A stretch of DNA of 64,000 nt from Adlercreutzia murintestinalis. GTDB lineage: Bacteria; Actinomycetota; Coriobacteriia; Coriobacteriales; Eggerthellaceae. Of the stretch, positions 25,390 to 34,155 are shown in pieces (position 1 is the stretch's first letter; every line of letters begins with the position of its first letter). The position numbers and the translations under genes are program-made. Under the pieces are notes generated by a model, which saw only the letters and a list, made by a program, of their open reading frames with translations, ran no database searches and was not told the origin of the DNA. The DNA lies in assembly GCF_943192905.1 (NCBI RefSeq), contig NZ_CALPCC010000006.1:43691-107690 (forward strand), in the 5' to 3' direction.

Positions 25390-26355
25390 TCAGAGGCCAG
25401 CAGACATCGCTGGACGTACAACGCTTTCCTGGCGGCCATCAGCATCAAGAAAGTGAAATGCGCGCGCTTCTGGCACCAGCGCAAGCACGCGTCGAGCGAA
25501 CGCAGGCCCACGCACGAGCGCCGCACTGGAAAGGCCCTCAGCGATAGCTGCGCAAGAAGCAACTACCGTAACCGAGGCATACTGACAAGAAAACGGCATG
25601 CCAGTAGCAGGATCGAGAATGTGATGGTAGAGCGTGCCCGTGCGGACGAACGAACGCTCGTATGTGCCACTGGTAACAACGCCGCCCTCATCAAGTTCGA
25701 GCACGAAAGCGGTGCGCTTCTTGTTGGCCGGATCGCGCACGCCGATGCGCCAGCATGCGTCCGCCGGTTTGCGGCCGCCCATGCAGATATCGCCGCCCAT
25801 ATCGACAAGGTAACCTGTCGCACCATGCTCCTTAAGAAGCGCACCTACTCGATCAGCAATCCATCCCTTCGCGATACCGCCGACGTCAAGTGCCGCATGG
25901 GCATCAGCCAGGCGCACCCAGGGGCCCGCTTCATCCGTGCCACACGTGATGCCGCGCCATCCCACGTGATGCGCCGCTTCCTGCAAGCGCGCACGATCTG
26001 GCACCGTTTGTTTTTTGAAATCCCACAGCGACGAGAGCGGCGCTGTGGTGATGTCGAACACGCCGTCAGAAAGCGCGCAGAACCGCAGCGCGCACGTAAG
26101 CACCGCGAGCGTATCGGCGTGCACATCGACCCGCGCGCCACGCGCAGCATTGAGGCGAACGATGTCCGAATCCGACCGGAAACGCGAGAGCAATCGTTCA
26201 TATCGCCTGCATGCTTCATATGCAGCGTTCAACGCTTGAAGAGCAGGTTGCTTGGAAAGACCCCAAAGCGATACGGTTGCCGTGGTGCCGCAGGCACAGA
26301 ATGAAAGCGAGGCGCATTGCTCCGAAGCGTTATATGTGCCGTGCGAAGAATCCAG
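25390..26355 (-). CDS. apbE: FAD:protein FMN transferase (ApbE family), start codon unclear
   Basis: ApbE cuts FAD and attaches FMN to Ser/Thr in DxxSGAT/DxxTGAT motifs. The product shows LDVGGIAKGWIADRV, YLVDMGGDICMGG, VVTSGTYERSF and YHHILDPATGMP, all family hallmarks. The normal N-terminal strand is present too (CGTTATVSLWG), but no ATG, GTG or TTG precedes it. A TGA closes the frame three codons before a CTG at 26355, which stands behind AAGGGGTGAGAGACA. The first usual start is an internal TTG at 26232, which would remove that strand. The coordinates given use the CTG. No lipobox or signal is seen. It stands at the head of locus 3, and two small proteins here carry target motifs. Confidence 0.8.
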   Translation of the reverse strand: MDSSHGTYNASEQCASLSFCACGTTATVSLWGLSKQPALQALNAAYEACRRYERLLSRFRSDSDIVRLNAARGARVDVHADTLAVLTCALRFCALSDGVFDITTAPLSSLWDFKKQTVPDRARLQEAAHHVGWRGITCGTDEAGPWVRLADAHAALDVGGIAKGWIADRVGALLKEHGATGYLVDMGGDICMGGRKPADACWRIGVRDPANKKRTAFVLELDEGGVVTSGTYERSFVRTGTLYHHILDPATGMPFSCQYASVTVVASCAAIAEGLSSAALVRGPAFARRVLALVPEARAFHFLDADGRQESVVRPAMSAGL

Positions 26356-26533
26356 TGTCTCTCACCCCTTACCGCAGTTTCCAAGCAAGCTTACCACCGC
26401 CGCTGAGCGAACGGGAAACGGGTCGGTCCGATATGCCCGGCGCGGCGTTCATCAGATTGCTTTCAACTTCTTCGCGTGCGTCGCGCAGCACCCATGGTGA
26501 TAGATAATGCACCCTAAGGTCAAGGAAGTCACC

Positions 26534-27604
26534 ATGAAGAAGACCATGGGAAAAATATGCGCAGGATTGATCGCCGTCGTTGTTCTGGCGGTTATCTTCA
26601 TGCGTGGCGACCAACTTGAGCGTTTGGCCGAGACCATCCAACATGGCTCTCCTTTCTTGCTGATCCTAGCGGTAGTGGGAGAACTGGCGCGGTATCTGGC
26701 ACAGGCAGCATCATTTAAGTGGTGCTTCCGCGCCGTGAACGAGCGCATGCCATTCAAAGAGAACGTGAAGCTGGTATTCCAAACGTATTTCATCGATACC
26801 GTCATCCCTTCGGGGAACATGTCGGGCACCTCCGTGGTGATCGCCGAAGCATCGAAGCGCGGTATCCCTACTGGAGCTGCTACCGGGGCTGCACTGCTGA
26901 GACAGGTTTCTGTCAGCATCGGGTTTCTTCTCGTGATGGTGCTCGCATTTGCCGGGCTTGCAGCAGCCGGGCACTTGCAAACCGGGTGGCTCATTATGGG
27001 GCTTGCTGCGTTCGTGTTCGTGGGCATCCTGACCGGGGCCATGGCGCTGGCGGCCGCGAAGCCCGATTGGTTGCTCAAAATTGCTGCACCCCTTGAGAAG
27101 CTGATCGACAAAGTGGCTGCGCGATTACATCGCAACACAGTCGATGCGTTCGTCAAGAATATGGTCGACACGTATGCGGAATCCGCCAAGCTCATCGTGA
27201 AGAACAAAGGCGATATCGCGCGCGAGTTGGCCTTTTCTGCTGGCGGTTGCATCTTCGAGATGGGCAGCTTCGCGCTGGTATGCGCGGCGTTTGGCGTGCA
27301 TGACGTGCAAGCGATGGTATGCGGATATGTGGTGGCCACCCTGTTTGCCATGTTCTCCCCGGTACCGCAAGGTGTCGGTGTTGTGGAAGGCGTGTCGCTT
27401 GTGGCATTCACGCTCTTCGGTATCGAGCAAGCAACCGGCATGGCCATCATCATGGTTTATCGCGCCATCGTGTTTTGGCTGCCGTTCTTGGTGGGCGCCA
27501 TCCTCATGCAGCGCACCACCACGAAGGCGGGAAAGGACGAAGCTGGCACGATCGGCAAGTCCGATAAAACGAGTACGCCTAATATTACGACTCAAGCATC
27601 GTAG
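26534..27604 (+). CDS. Flippase-like (lysylphosphatidylglycerol synthase TM-domain) membrane protein
   Basis: The 356-aa integral membrane protein has about eight TM segments and the UPF0104/LPG_synthase_TM features: FQTYFIDTVIPSGNMSGTSVVIAEASKRGIP, then FSPVPQGVGVVEGVSLVAFTLFG and YRAIVFWLPFLVGAILM. It has no C-terminal synthase domain, so it is more like the flippase-like members that move lipids across the membrane. The ATG at 26534 is chosen because AAGGAAGTCACC precedes it; an ATG at 26507 has no SD. It diverges from apbE. Its exact substrate cannot be told. Confidence 0.85.
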   Translation: MKKTMGKICAGLIAVVVLAVIFMRGDQLERLAETIQHGSPFLLILAVVGELARYLAQAASFKWCFRAVNERMPFKENVKLVFQTYFIDTVIPSGNMSGTSVVIAEASKRGIPTGAATGAALLRQVSVSIGFLLVMVLAFAGLAAAGHLQTGWLIMGLAAFVFVGILTGAMALAAAKPDWLLKIAAPLEKLIDKVAARLHRNTVDAFVKNMVDTYAESAKLIVKNKGDIARELAFSAGGCIFEMGSFALVCAAFGVHDVQAMVCGYVVATLFAMFSPVPQGVGVVEGVSLVAFTLFGIEQATGMAIIMVYRAIVFWLPFLVGAILMQRTTTKAGKDEAGTIGKSDKTSTPNITTQAS

Positions 27605-27625
27605 CCGTATCACGTCATGAATGCG

Positions 27626-29155
27626 TCAGTTCTCATATTTGATTTTCGATAAAGAGTCTTCCCGAGCCCGTTCGATGAGTTCCCCTACTTTGTCCTGCAT
27701 ATCCTCACGGCTCACTCCCTCTTCGGTATTGAGAAGAACGTCATTCACATTGGAAGGATCTTCGAGCGGCGCCCAAAGATTCAGAGTATCGTCGTCACTT
27801 CCCCCAAAGAGCGCGCCGACCTCGGCAACTGTCAATATTGCGCTGCTTTCCTCTTGAAGAGCCCGCAATTTCTCTTGGTATTCAGCATAGGATTCCATAA
27901 TGCTACCGTCATCCGCACTGGCCTTGATTTGCTCCAAGAACGCGTCTTTGGCCATTCCCGCCATCGGATTACCGAATGGCTTCATAAGTTTGGCAACCGT
28001 GCCAGCAGGGCCGTAGTACCAATCCAAGTAAGGATCGATATTGCTCAGACACTGGTCATAGTACTCGTTGATCAAGGGCGTTAACTGGTCGTTGCGTTCG
28101 ACTAACACGGTTTCTACCGCCTGGATGCTTGCCTCCTTCTGCATATGCCAATCCTTCATGTCGGCATATGTTCCATCGGCAAGATCGATCAAAACTCCCT
28201 TATTCTCATCAACCCATTCAGTAATAAAAGCATATTCTCCTGTCCCTCGTACCTTGGCAAACTCGAACTCGGTACATAAGAATGCGACATAAGTAACAAT
28301 GACTACAGTTGCACCAGCAATGAGGTAACGCGGCAAAACCGGACCCGAGGAATCGTCCTCGTCATACGACGGCAGAATCTGAAACTCGCTCTTGATCTCG
28401 GTCAAATTCAGAAGGCAAAACCCAAACTGGCTCACCAGGCCGAAGAAGACAGACGCATACGTGATAGCCTTAAAGATGATGCCGACAATGATGATGTCAT
28501 CGGAGAATTGACCAATACCGTATGCGGTCAGACCGTCTGCAAGAGAAGATACCCCCTCTATCTCACCCATCAAGACAGACGGCGCATGCTGATAAGGCTC
28601 TTGCACTGCATCGAATGCCGCAGCGAGCGTCTCGTAATGATTTTGCGAGGTCGACAGCGACGTAATGATCGCATACGCTGCGCACAGAATGACACCCACG
28701 ATCCAAAAGCTCCATCGCATCGCATGGGCCTTATAGAACTTGGTTGCATACTCTTTCTTCAACTGATGCTGCAGGAAGCGGAAAACACCGAAATAAAGTG
28801 GAATGGCAATCCAGATGAGCAACCACTCATATCCATCCCATTTTGGTGATTCAAGAACGAAAAAGAACCCAGAGATGATGGCTACAACTAGAATGCCGAC
28901 CATTCTCCAGACCCATTTTCTGTTCAGCTTTGAGAGGTTCCCGGCATCAGCCAGCTTTTTTTGCCGATGCAGCCGGTTGATCACGGTGTAATACAAGGCA
29001 CCAATGGTAGAAATGGCAGTATACGCTATAAAGAACAGCGGCAGCAGCACCGACGGCATGTGAGGCGCAACCCAGCTGACGAGCATCAAGCAAACGACGA
29101 GCAGGATAGCCTTAACGAAATACGCGACTGTTTGATTCTCGAAAAGCTTGCCCAT
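27626..29155 (-). CDS. Unknown 509-aa multi-pass membrane protein of the SPFH island
   Basis: The N-terminal half (to about residue 285) has seven or eight hydrophobic segments (VKAILLVVCLMLVSWVA, VLLPLFFIAYTAISTIGALY, MVGILVVAIISGFFFVLE and others). The C-terminal 200 residues form a soluble acidic, helical domain rich in Glu/Asp. I do not recognise the family. The ATG at 29155 has GGAG 14 nt upstream, a long spacing. It is the last gene of the seven-gene island, 19 bp after the Fic gene, and converges with the flippase-like gene. Confidence 0.75.
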   Translation of the reverse strand: MGKLFENQTVAYFVKAILLVVCLMLVSWVAPHMPSVLLPLFFIAYTAISTIGALYYTVINRLHRQKKLADAGNLSKLNRKWVWRMVGILVVAIISGFFFVLESPKWDGYEWLLIWIAIPLYFGVFRFLQHQLKKEYATKFYKAHAMRWSFWIVGVILCAAYAIITSLSTSQNHYETLAAAFDAVQEPYQHAPSVLMGEIEGVSSLADGLTAYGIGQFSDDIIIVGIIFKAITYASVFFGLVSQFGFCLLNLTEIKSEFQILPSYDEDDSSGPVLPRYLIAGATVVIVTYVAFLCTEFEFAKVRGTGEYAFITEWVDENKGVLIDLADGTYADMKDWHMQKEASIQAVETVLVERNDQLTPLINEYYDQCLSNIDPYLDWYYGPAGTVAKLMKPFGNPMAGMAKDAFLEQIKASADDGSIMESYAEYQEKLRALQEESSAILTVAEVGALFGGSDDDTLNLWAPLEDPSNVNDVLLNTEEGVSREDMQDKVGELIERAREDSLSKIKYEN

Positions 29156-29174
29156 CGAGTTTTTTGTCGCTCCT

Positions 29175-29783
29175 TTACATCAACTCGCCAGTCCTGTATA
29201 CGTTATAACCCTCATAATTGTAGCTCGCGTCGATGCCCTTCATATACACATCGCGGTCATCAGTGGAATCCGTGAGCGACTCCTTGAGAAGAACCTTGAT
29301 CTCAACGTCTTTGATCGGGCTGCGCTCCATCGCGAGAAGATAATCCTCTTTGTCCACCGCGCTCCAATCAACGACCACACCTAGCGATGCCTTGAGCATT
29401 TGGTCAAGCCAGATACGCATACTGCGGCCATTTCCTTCGCGAAACGGATGCGCGGCATTCATCTCCACATACTTCTCGATGATCTCGTCATATGTTGAGT
29501 GGGGCATTGCCTCAATCTTGGCGATGTAGTCTTCCAAGAAGAGGACAGGCGCGAAACGAAACGAACCTTTTGAGATGTTCTCAGTACGGATCTTCCCCGC
29601 AAAATCATACACATCCCCAAAAAGGTGCGCATGTATACTGCTCAAACTATCGAAAGTTCCCGGTTCCATCAACTCAAGCATCTGCCGCTCAAAGAGTTCG
29701 ACGGCTCTCGTTTTTGAGAGACGCTCTTCTTCGCGTGCGAGATCAGCCTGCTCGGTTAGCCCCAGCTTGTTCTCAAGCGTCAT
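29175..29783 (-). CDS. Fic-family AMP-transferase, class III (self-inhibited)
   Basis: Fic enzymes usually move AMP from ATP onto a hydroxyl of a target protein. The 202-aa product has the active-site loop HPFREGNGRSMR (His112, Glu116, Arg120) and the upstream flap region. Near the C-terminus SYNYEG (Ser187, Glu191, Gly192) fits the (S/T)xxxE(G/N) inhibitory motif in the place typical of class III, as in Neisseria meningitidis Fic. It should thus be held inactive until it changes oligomeric state or is modified. The ATG at 29783 follows GCAGGGTTGTG; a GTG one codon earlier is also possible. No antitoxin gene is adjacent, which fits the self-inhibited class. Confidence 0.92.
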   Translation of the reverse strand: MTLENKLGLTEQADLAREEERLSKTRAVELFERQMLELMEPGTFDSLSSIHAHLFGDVYDFAGKIRTENISKGSFRFAPVLFLEDYIAKIEAMPHSTYDEIIEKYVEMNAAHPFREGNGRSMRIWLDQMLKASLGVVVDWSAVDKEDYLLAMERSPIKDVEIKVLLKESLTDSTDDRDVYMKGIDASYNYEGYNVYRTGELM

Positions 29784-29915
29784 CACAACCCTGCCCGTCC
29801 AAAGTAAGTCACCGTGATGTGTCAGTTTAACGCATCACGAACTCTCATAAGGCCCCCGCATCTACAAGGCCTTATTACCGATAAAACCAGACAGTGCTTA
29901 GCTTCCTGACTTTCC

Positions 29916-30227
29916 TTACAAATGCCAGGATCCTGCCATTTCTTCAATTTCTTCATCAGAAAAAGTCGCGTCACACGTTATACAGCAACCTTGACCATTG
30001 TGATAATGGAGCACGTCAGCACCACATTCAGGACAATCAATCGCCATGTCGTCCCCATCATAGACAGTATCCCAACCTGGGTCATTCCAGCTTGTAACCC
30101 ATTCGCCATCAAGATACAAGCTGTGCTTTTCCACTCCTAAATCGCTGATTTCAACGGATTCAGAACCTTCGGCAGGTTCGAAATCACCATCGTCATCGTG
30201 CGCTAACAATAAGTCGAGTAAACCCAT
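29916..30227 (-). CDS. Small acidic protein with a zinc-ribbon C-terminus
   Basis: The 103-aa product starts MGLLDLLLAHDDDG and is very acidic (many Asp/Glu). Its C-terminal third has CPEC (residues about 65-68) and CITC, spaced 14-15 residues apart, a likely rubredoxin-type zinc knuckle pair. The ATG at 30227 follows AAGGAGAAAA. Function unknown. It lies between the GYF protein and Fic genes in the low-G+C island. Confidence 0.75.
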   Translation of the reverse strand: MGLLDLLLAHDDDGDFEPAEGSESVEISDLGVEKHSLYLDGEWVTSWNDPGWDTVYDGDDMAIDCPECGADVLHYHNGQGCCITCDATFSDEEIEEMAGSWHL

Positions 30228-30251
30228 TTTTCTCCTTACTAAAATATGGAA

Positions 30252-30602
30252 TCACCTAGCAATAACCAGCGGGGGCATGAGAGCAATTAAGCGCATGATT
30301 TCTTCCTGGTTCTCTACGAGATCCCAATTAGCCATTCCTGGTTTCCAAACATATGATTCTTTAGCCACCTCGCCCTTCAAAGCCATCCTGGCTATTTCAG
30401 TCAACAGAAAAGGACCCGTAGGAGCACCGTCTTTCGCGACGTAATACACGGCTTCCATATTTGAACGCATCGAATTATCGACACCAGGTGTTCTCATGTT
30501 GTCTATGCCTGCATTCATGGATTGAATCATCTGAGTGGCTGCTGCTGTGCCTAGCCCGAATTCGACAAGCTTATCCAGTGAATAGAAGAAATCGTTATCC
30601 AT
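30252..30602 (-). CDS. GYF_2-domain protein
   Basis: The 116-aa product has an N-terminal Met/Asn-rich region, then a GYF_2-like domain: VYYVAKDGAPTGPFLLTEIARM, and YVWKPGMANWDLVE near the end. Such domains bind peptides or other proteins. The same domain closes the SPFH protein encoded just upstream, so the two probably act together. The start is ATG 30602 (weak SD AAGAG); GTG at 30608 is an alternative. Confidence 0.8.
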   Translation of the reverse strand: MDNDFFYSLDKLVEFGLGTAAATQMIQSMNAGIDNMRTPGVDNSMRSNMEAVYYVAKDGAPTGPFLLTEIARMALKGEVAKESYVWKPGMANWDLVENQEEIMRLIALMPPLVIAR

Positions 30603-30616
30603 AATCACTCTTTTCT

Positions 30617-31999
30617 TTAGCTTTCAGGAATAGGAGGCATGCCTGAATTGATTGTTGCAACCGAACCCGGATTGAGAACCCCTTGCAGCTCTTGCACGGT
30701 TACCGCTTTCTCCCAATTCCCCATACCTTCTTTCCATACAAGGCTTTCCCCGGTAAACGTACCTAGAGCAAGCATTTGGGCAAGCGTGGCCATATCGAAT
30801 GGCCCCGAAGACTGCCCGTTTTGCACAACGTGATATCCTGACACTGGAACTGGCGGCGGCGTCTGCGCGTTTGTGGGCTGGCTCATGCCCGACATCATTC
30901 CATTCATCATGCCAGCCATGTTCTGACCGATCGCACCACCCATAGCTAGACCAGCCATCATCGCACCAGGATTCAGACCATCTCCGCTACCAGCACCATC
31001 ACCGCCCATCGAAGCACTAGTCCCCATATTGCCAAGCGCTTCTGCACCCGCAATCCCAACAGCTGCCTGTTGCTCAAGCTGATACGCAGGGAAAAACTCC
31101 GTCTGTGATTTCTTACGTTGTGCATACTGCGTCTCTTCACGCTGAATGCGCAACGTTTCGTCAAGATTCTCAGCGTTGATGCGCTGCTGGTCTGCAAGGT
31201 TCTTGATATTGACCTCAGCCTGTGCCTGGACAGTAGCAGCTGACACATCACGAGTAACAGCCATAAGCTGCTTATAGCCCTCGCTTATCTTATCTACTTC
31301 AATCGTCGCAATATCAAGCCCTGCTACATTGACGCCGAAGTCGCTCTCCAAGCGTTTCACTACCGCCGGAAGAGCGGCATCATTGATTTCCGTGATGCGT
31401 CGATCGATTTGTATTACCGGCAGACCAAAGTCCATCGGCGCATTTGCCACAACAGCCTTTACATAGCGTGAAACCGCATCTTTTATTTGCTTTTGGAAAG
31501 CCACAAGATCGAACTCGTCGAGTCTATGGAGTTTGATAAACTGCTTGTAATCCTTGATATTGAACGTCAATGTTCCACGAACTGCAGTAGGGACTCCGAA
31601 GTCCAAGAATCTGGGATCAAACACATCGAAAAACGGAACAGCAAATTTGACTTGGATGATGTCAGCTAAGTTTATAAAATACACTTCCGCCTGAAACGGC
31701 GTTCCACCGTCATAGGCAAGACCAATGACACTCGCGATAACTGGAATATTCTTCGTAGAGAGAATCTGATCGCAAGGACCCTCAATGAAGTCTTGGATCG
31801 TACCGTCTTTTTGTTTGTATACGAATACTGCTACCGCCCCATCACGCACGCGCAGTGACGATCCGAGACGAATCGCATTTTCTCTCGTATTGGGACCACC
31901 CTTCGATCCTTCTGGGCGCCATTTCCAAATCAGATAATCTTGTTCGTCACAGCGGATCTCATCCATCAGCCCGCCCTTAGCTCTATTTAAGAATCCCAT
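30617..31999 (-). CDS. SPFH (band 7-like) protein with C-terminal GYF_2 domain
   Basis: The 460-aa product has an SPFH domain (about residues 25-235) with GPCDQILSTKNIPVIASVIGL and the helical LADQQRINAENLDETLRIQREE part. A Met/Gly-rich linker (residues about 325-375) leads to a GYF_2 domain (SGYHVVQNGQSSGPFDMATLAQM, VWKEGMGNWEKA). It has no N-terminal TM helix. This matches the YdjI/'virion core protein' branch of SPFH, which in Bacillus subtilis is recruited to the membrane by the zinc-ribbon protein YdjG and YdjH next to PspA. Here two zinc-ribbon genes stand just upstream, but no pspA is present. The ATG at 31999 follows AAAGGACAGTATAA. Confidence 0.9.
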   Translation of the reverse strand: MGFLNRAKGGLMDEIRCDEQDYLIWKWRPEGSKGGPNTRENAIRLGSSLRVRDGAVAVFVYKQKDGTIQDFIEGPCDQILSTKNIPVIASVIGLAYDGGTPFQAEVYFINLADIIQVKFAVPFFDVFDPRFLDFGVPTAVRGTLTFNIKDYKQFIKLHRLDEFDLVAFQKQIKDAVSRYVKAVVANAPMDFGLPVIQIDRRITEINDAALPAVVKRLESDFGVNVAGLDIATIEVDKISEGYKQLMAVTRDVSAATVQAQAEVNIKNLADQQRINAENLDETLRIQREETQYAQRKKSQTEFFPAYQLEQQAAVGIAGAEALGNMGTSASMGGDGAGSGDGLNPGAMMAGLAMGGAIGQNMAGMMNGMMSGMSQPTNAQTPPPVPVSGYHVVQNGQSSGPFDMATLAQMLALGTFTGESLVWKEGMGNWEKAVTVQELQGVLNPGSVATINSGMPPIPES

Positions 32000-32043
32000 T
32001 TATACTGTCCTTTACATAGATACAGCTGAACGGTAGGCAGCTG

Positions 32044-32838
32044 TTATGCATCCATCTTCAGTTCATTCATTTTTTCGACATATAGGCTCTCAATGTGCGC
32101 AAAGCGTTCATCATCAGGAAATGCCATTTTCGCTTTGTTATATATCTGCTTCATCTTAGATACCCATACATCACTAATCGCAGCTTCGGCAGTTTTCCCG
32201 TTTTTTGGAAACAATGTTTTCCTTGAAAGCTTTACATCGATATTCGAGCAGGCCATGAACATAAATTCTGAGATCTCTTCAATGTTATTGGGAATAGGAA
32301 ATGTATTTATGAGGGTGATGATTTGCTTGTCTGCTCGAGAAACGCCACCCGCGTTAATCAAGCTTTCAACGGCGCCGCTCAGCAAACCGCTTTCCCTTCG
32401 CTCTTGCTCTATAGCAATAAGCTGATCGCTAAAGCGAGCTACGACACTATTCGCCTTCCTTCCCGAAATCTTAAAGCCGCATTCGTTGCAAATAGCATCT
32501 GTCGCATCTATTGGTGCGCCACAGTTTGGGCATTTTTGAACAAGACCCGCGAAACTGCTTTGTCGTACAACCTGGTCAGTATCATCTCTTCTATCGACCT
32601 CTTGAAGAGGGGGGTTTGAATCTTCACATGCTGCAAGAGAGCATTGTTTTGTTGACGCACCGCACTCTGGGCAAAATTTAACATCACTGCTTATACGACT
32701 CCCGCAACATGGACATGAAATTTCAGGGCTTGCGTGGCTCGTTTGCTCCACGGTTGAATCTATCTCATTCAGCTTGGCGCTTATGAGATCCATGCCTTTT
32801 CTTCCAAGCTTAATAAAAGATGAGCCCACAACGACCAC
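32044..32838 (-). CDS. Double zinc-ribbon protein of the SPFH island
   Basis: The 264-aa product has two zinc ribbons: CPCCGSRI with FCPECG (about residues 43-60), and CPNCGAPI with ICNECG (about 102-120). A helical C-terminal region (INTFPIPNNIEEISEFMFMACSNID and beyond) has a clear relative in the next upstream gene, so the two are paralogues. It has no TM helix. The GTG at 32838 is chosen because GAGAGG lies 5 nt upstream and the resulting SSFIKLGRKGMDLIS start suits such proteins; ATG 32793 has no good SD. It probably works with the SPFH protein. Confidence 0.85.
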   Translation of the reverse strand: MVVVGSSFIKLGRKGMDLISAKLNEIDSTVEQTSHASPEISCPCCGSRISSDVKFCPECGASTKQCSLAACEDSNPPLQEVDRRDDTDQVVRQSSFAGLVQKCPNCGAPIDATDAICNECGFKISGRKANSVVARFSDQLIAIEQERRESGLLSGAVESLINAGGVSRADKQIITLINTFPIPNNIEEISEFMFMACSNIDVKLSRKTLFPKNGKTAEAAISDVWVSKMKQIYNKAKMAFPDDERFAHIESLYVEKMNELKMDA

Positions 32839-32892
32839 CTAAACCTCTCGCTCATTAACCGCTTATCAGCCAAAACAAACGCGATTTTCGAT

Positions 32893-33852
32893 CTAATCCC
32901 CTTCTGCCTTTTGAGACTTGATCAACCCCATGCGCTTCAAGGTTTGATAGCAACCTATAATGATCACTGCTAAACCACTCATTTGCAGCATGGGTCCAAC
33001 TTCGGTGTGAGTTAATCCATCAGCAATGAATCCGATTATGATGCAGCCTATACCCGCAACAAAGACTACGAGTAACTCTTCTTTTCCCGCATCAGTCCTC
33101 CCAAGAAACCATGCTGGAAATATGAGAATAACTAACGGCAAGAGGGATAAGATTGGCGCAGAGTGCCAATGGAGCATCCGAGCTACTATGGCAAGTATCG
33201 CAGATAAAAGACCTACAACAACCAGTAGATTTTGTACAACGATATTCAAAAGAGAGCGACTCTTCGCTTGTCTCTTTCGCTTATTCATGCCACTGAGGCT
33301 TTTCTGGTAGAACGACTCTATCGTATCCATGTAGATACTCTCTGAGTGCGTACTGAGCGCTTTATCGTGAGCTTGTTCTAATTTGTTTTCCCACGCTTCA
33401 TATATTGCTTTTTGCGAATTTGTCCCTAAACTCTCGCATGCCAAAGACAGATTATTTACATTCAAATCAGCCAACTGCATAAAATCATATATGGCTTCAA
33501 TATCTGTCGGGATTACATAGTCGCGGATCGTCTTGGCTATCTGCTTATTGAACGATTCTTCTAGTTCTGGCGTCATTTCTTCTTCTTTAAGCTTCTGATT
33601 ATACGCAGCGTGAATTGACTGGATCTTATCCATTAAATCTTTGACTGATCTAGACACCTGCGTCGCTTGAAAGACATACCCGCAACTCTCGCATGCCGTT
33701 TGAAAAGGTTTAACAGTATCACCGCAATTCGGGCATTTGTTGACTACGCCTAAATAGGACTCTTCCCTTTCTTGCATAAGATTAGGCTCTGCATCAACAA
33801 GCTCTTTTGTTGAGGGTGGATTGGACTGAACAGCACTTCCACTCTTGATCAT
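32893..33852 (-). CDS. Zinc-ribbon protein with C-terminal membrane segments (YdjG-like)
   Basis: The 319-aa product has one N-terminal zinc ribbon (CPNCGDTV with CESCGYVF), a helical middle (IPTDIEAIYDFMQLADLNVN) shared with the neighbouring zinc-ribbon protein, and about four TM segments near the C-terminus. The last of these is MLQMSGLAVIIIGCYQTL. It could anchor the SPFH complex at the membrane, as YdjG does in Bacillus; this is inference from gene order and domains. The ATG at 33852 follows GAGAGGGCAGAAGA. It is first in the island operon and diverges from the XRE gene. Confidence 0.82.
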   Translation of the reverse strand: MIKSGSAVQSNPPSTKELVDAEPNLMQEREESYLGVVNKCPNCGDTVKPFQTACESCGYVFQATQVSRSVKDLMDKIQSIHAAYNQKLKEEEMTPELEESFNKQIAKTIRDYVIPTDIEAIYDFMQLADLNVNNLSLACESLGTNSQKAIYEAWENKLEQAHDKALSTHSESIYMDTIESFYQKSLSGMNKRKRQAKSRSLLNIVVQNLLVVVGLLSAILAIVARMLHWHSAPILSLLPLVILIFPAWFLGRTDAGKEELLVVFVAGIGCIIIGFIADGLTHTEVGPMLQMSGLAVIIIGCYQTLKRMGLIKSQKAEGD

Positions 33853-33939
33853 TCTTCTGCCCTCTCTCCACTTCACTATCAGTAGAATAGGCACCATATT
33901 TGAAGCCATCATATCCATACTAGCACATACGCTTTAGGT

Positions 33940-34155
33940 ATGGATATCGATCAGAAAAGGCAAGCACTCGGAAGCGCGATCCGCGAAAAGCGTGAAACGC
34001 AGGGGTTGTCGCAGAACCGTCTTGCGCTCATGGTAGGCAGCAGCAAATCGCACATTTGGCGCATCGAGACCGGACGCGTCGGGGTCGGCATCGATGACCT
34101 CGCGCGCATCGCTGATGCACTAGGCGTCCAGGTGCGCGACCTACTCACCTTCTGA
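33940..34155 (+). CDS. Small XRE-family DNA-binding protein
   Basis: The 71-aa product is a single HTH_3 domain: LGSAIREKRETQGLSQNRLALMVG, SKSHIWRIETGRVGVGIDDL, and ADALGVQVRDLL. It reads away from the zinc-ribbon/SPFH operon 88 bp apart, so it may control that operon and itself. Its base composition is high G+C, unlike the island. There is no good SD, so it may be leaderless or poorly translated. Its end overlaps the end of the MerR gene by 15 bp. Confidence 0.85.
   Translation: MDIDQKRQALGSAIREKRETQGLSQNRLALMVGSSKSHIWRIETGRVGVGIDDLARIADALGVQVRDLLTF

Noticed and set aside
33940..34155. XRE protein as antitoxin of the Fic protein
   Set aside because: It is 4 kb away from the Fic gene and on the other strand, and class III Fic proteins carry their own inhibitory helix.
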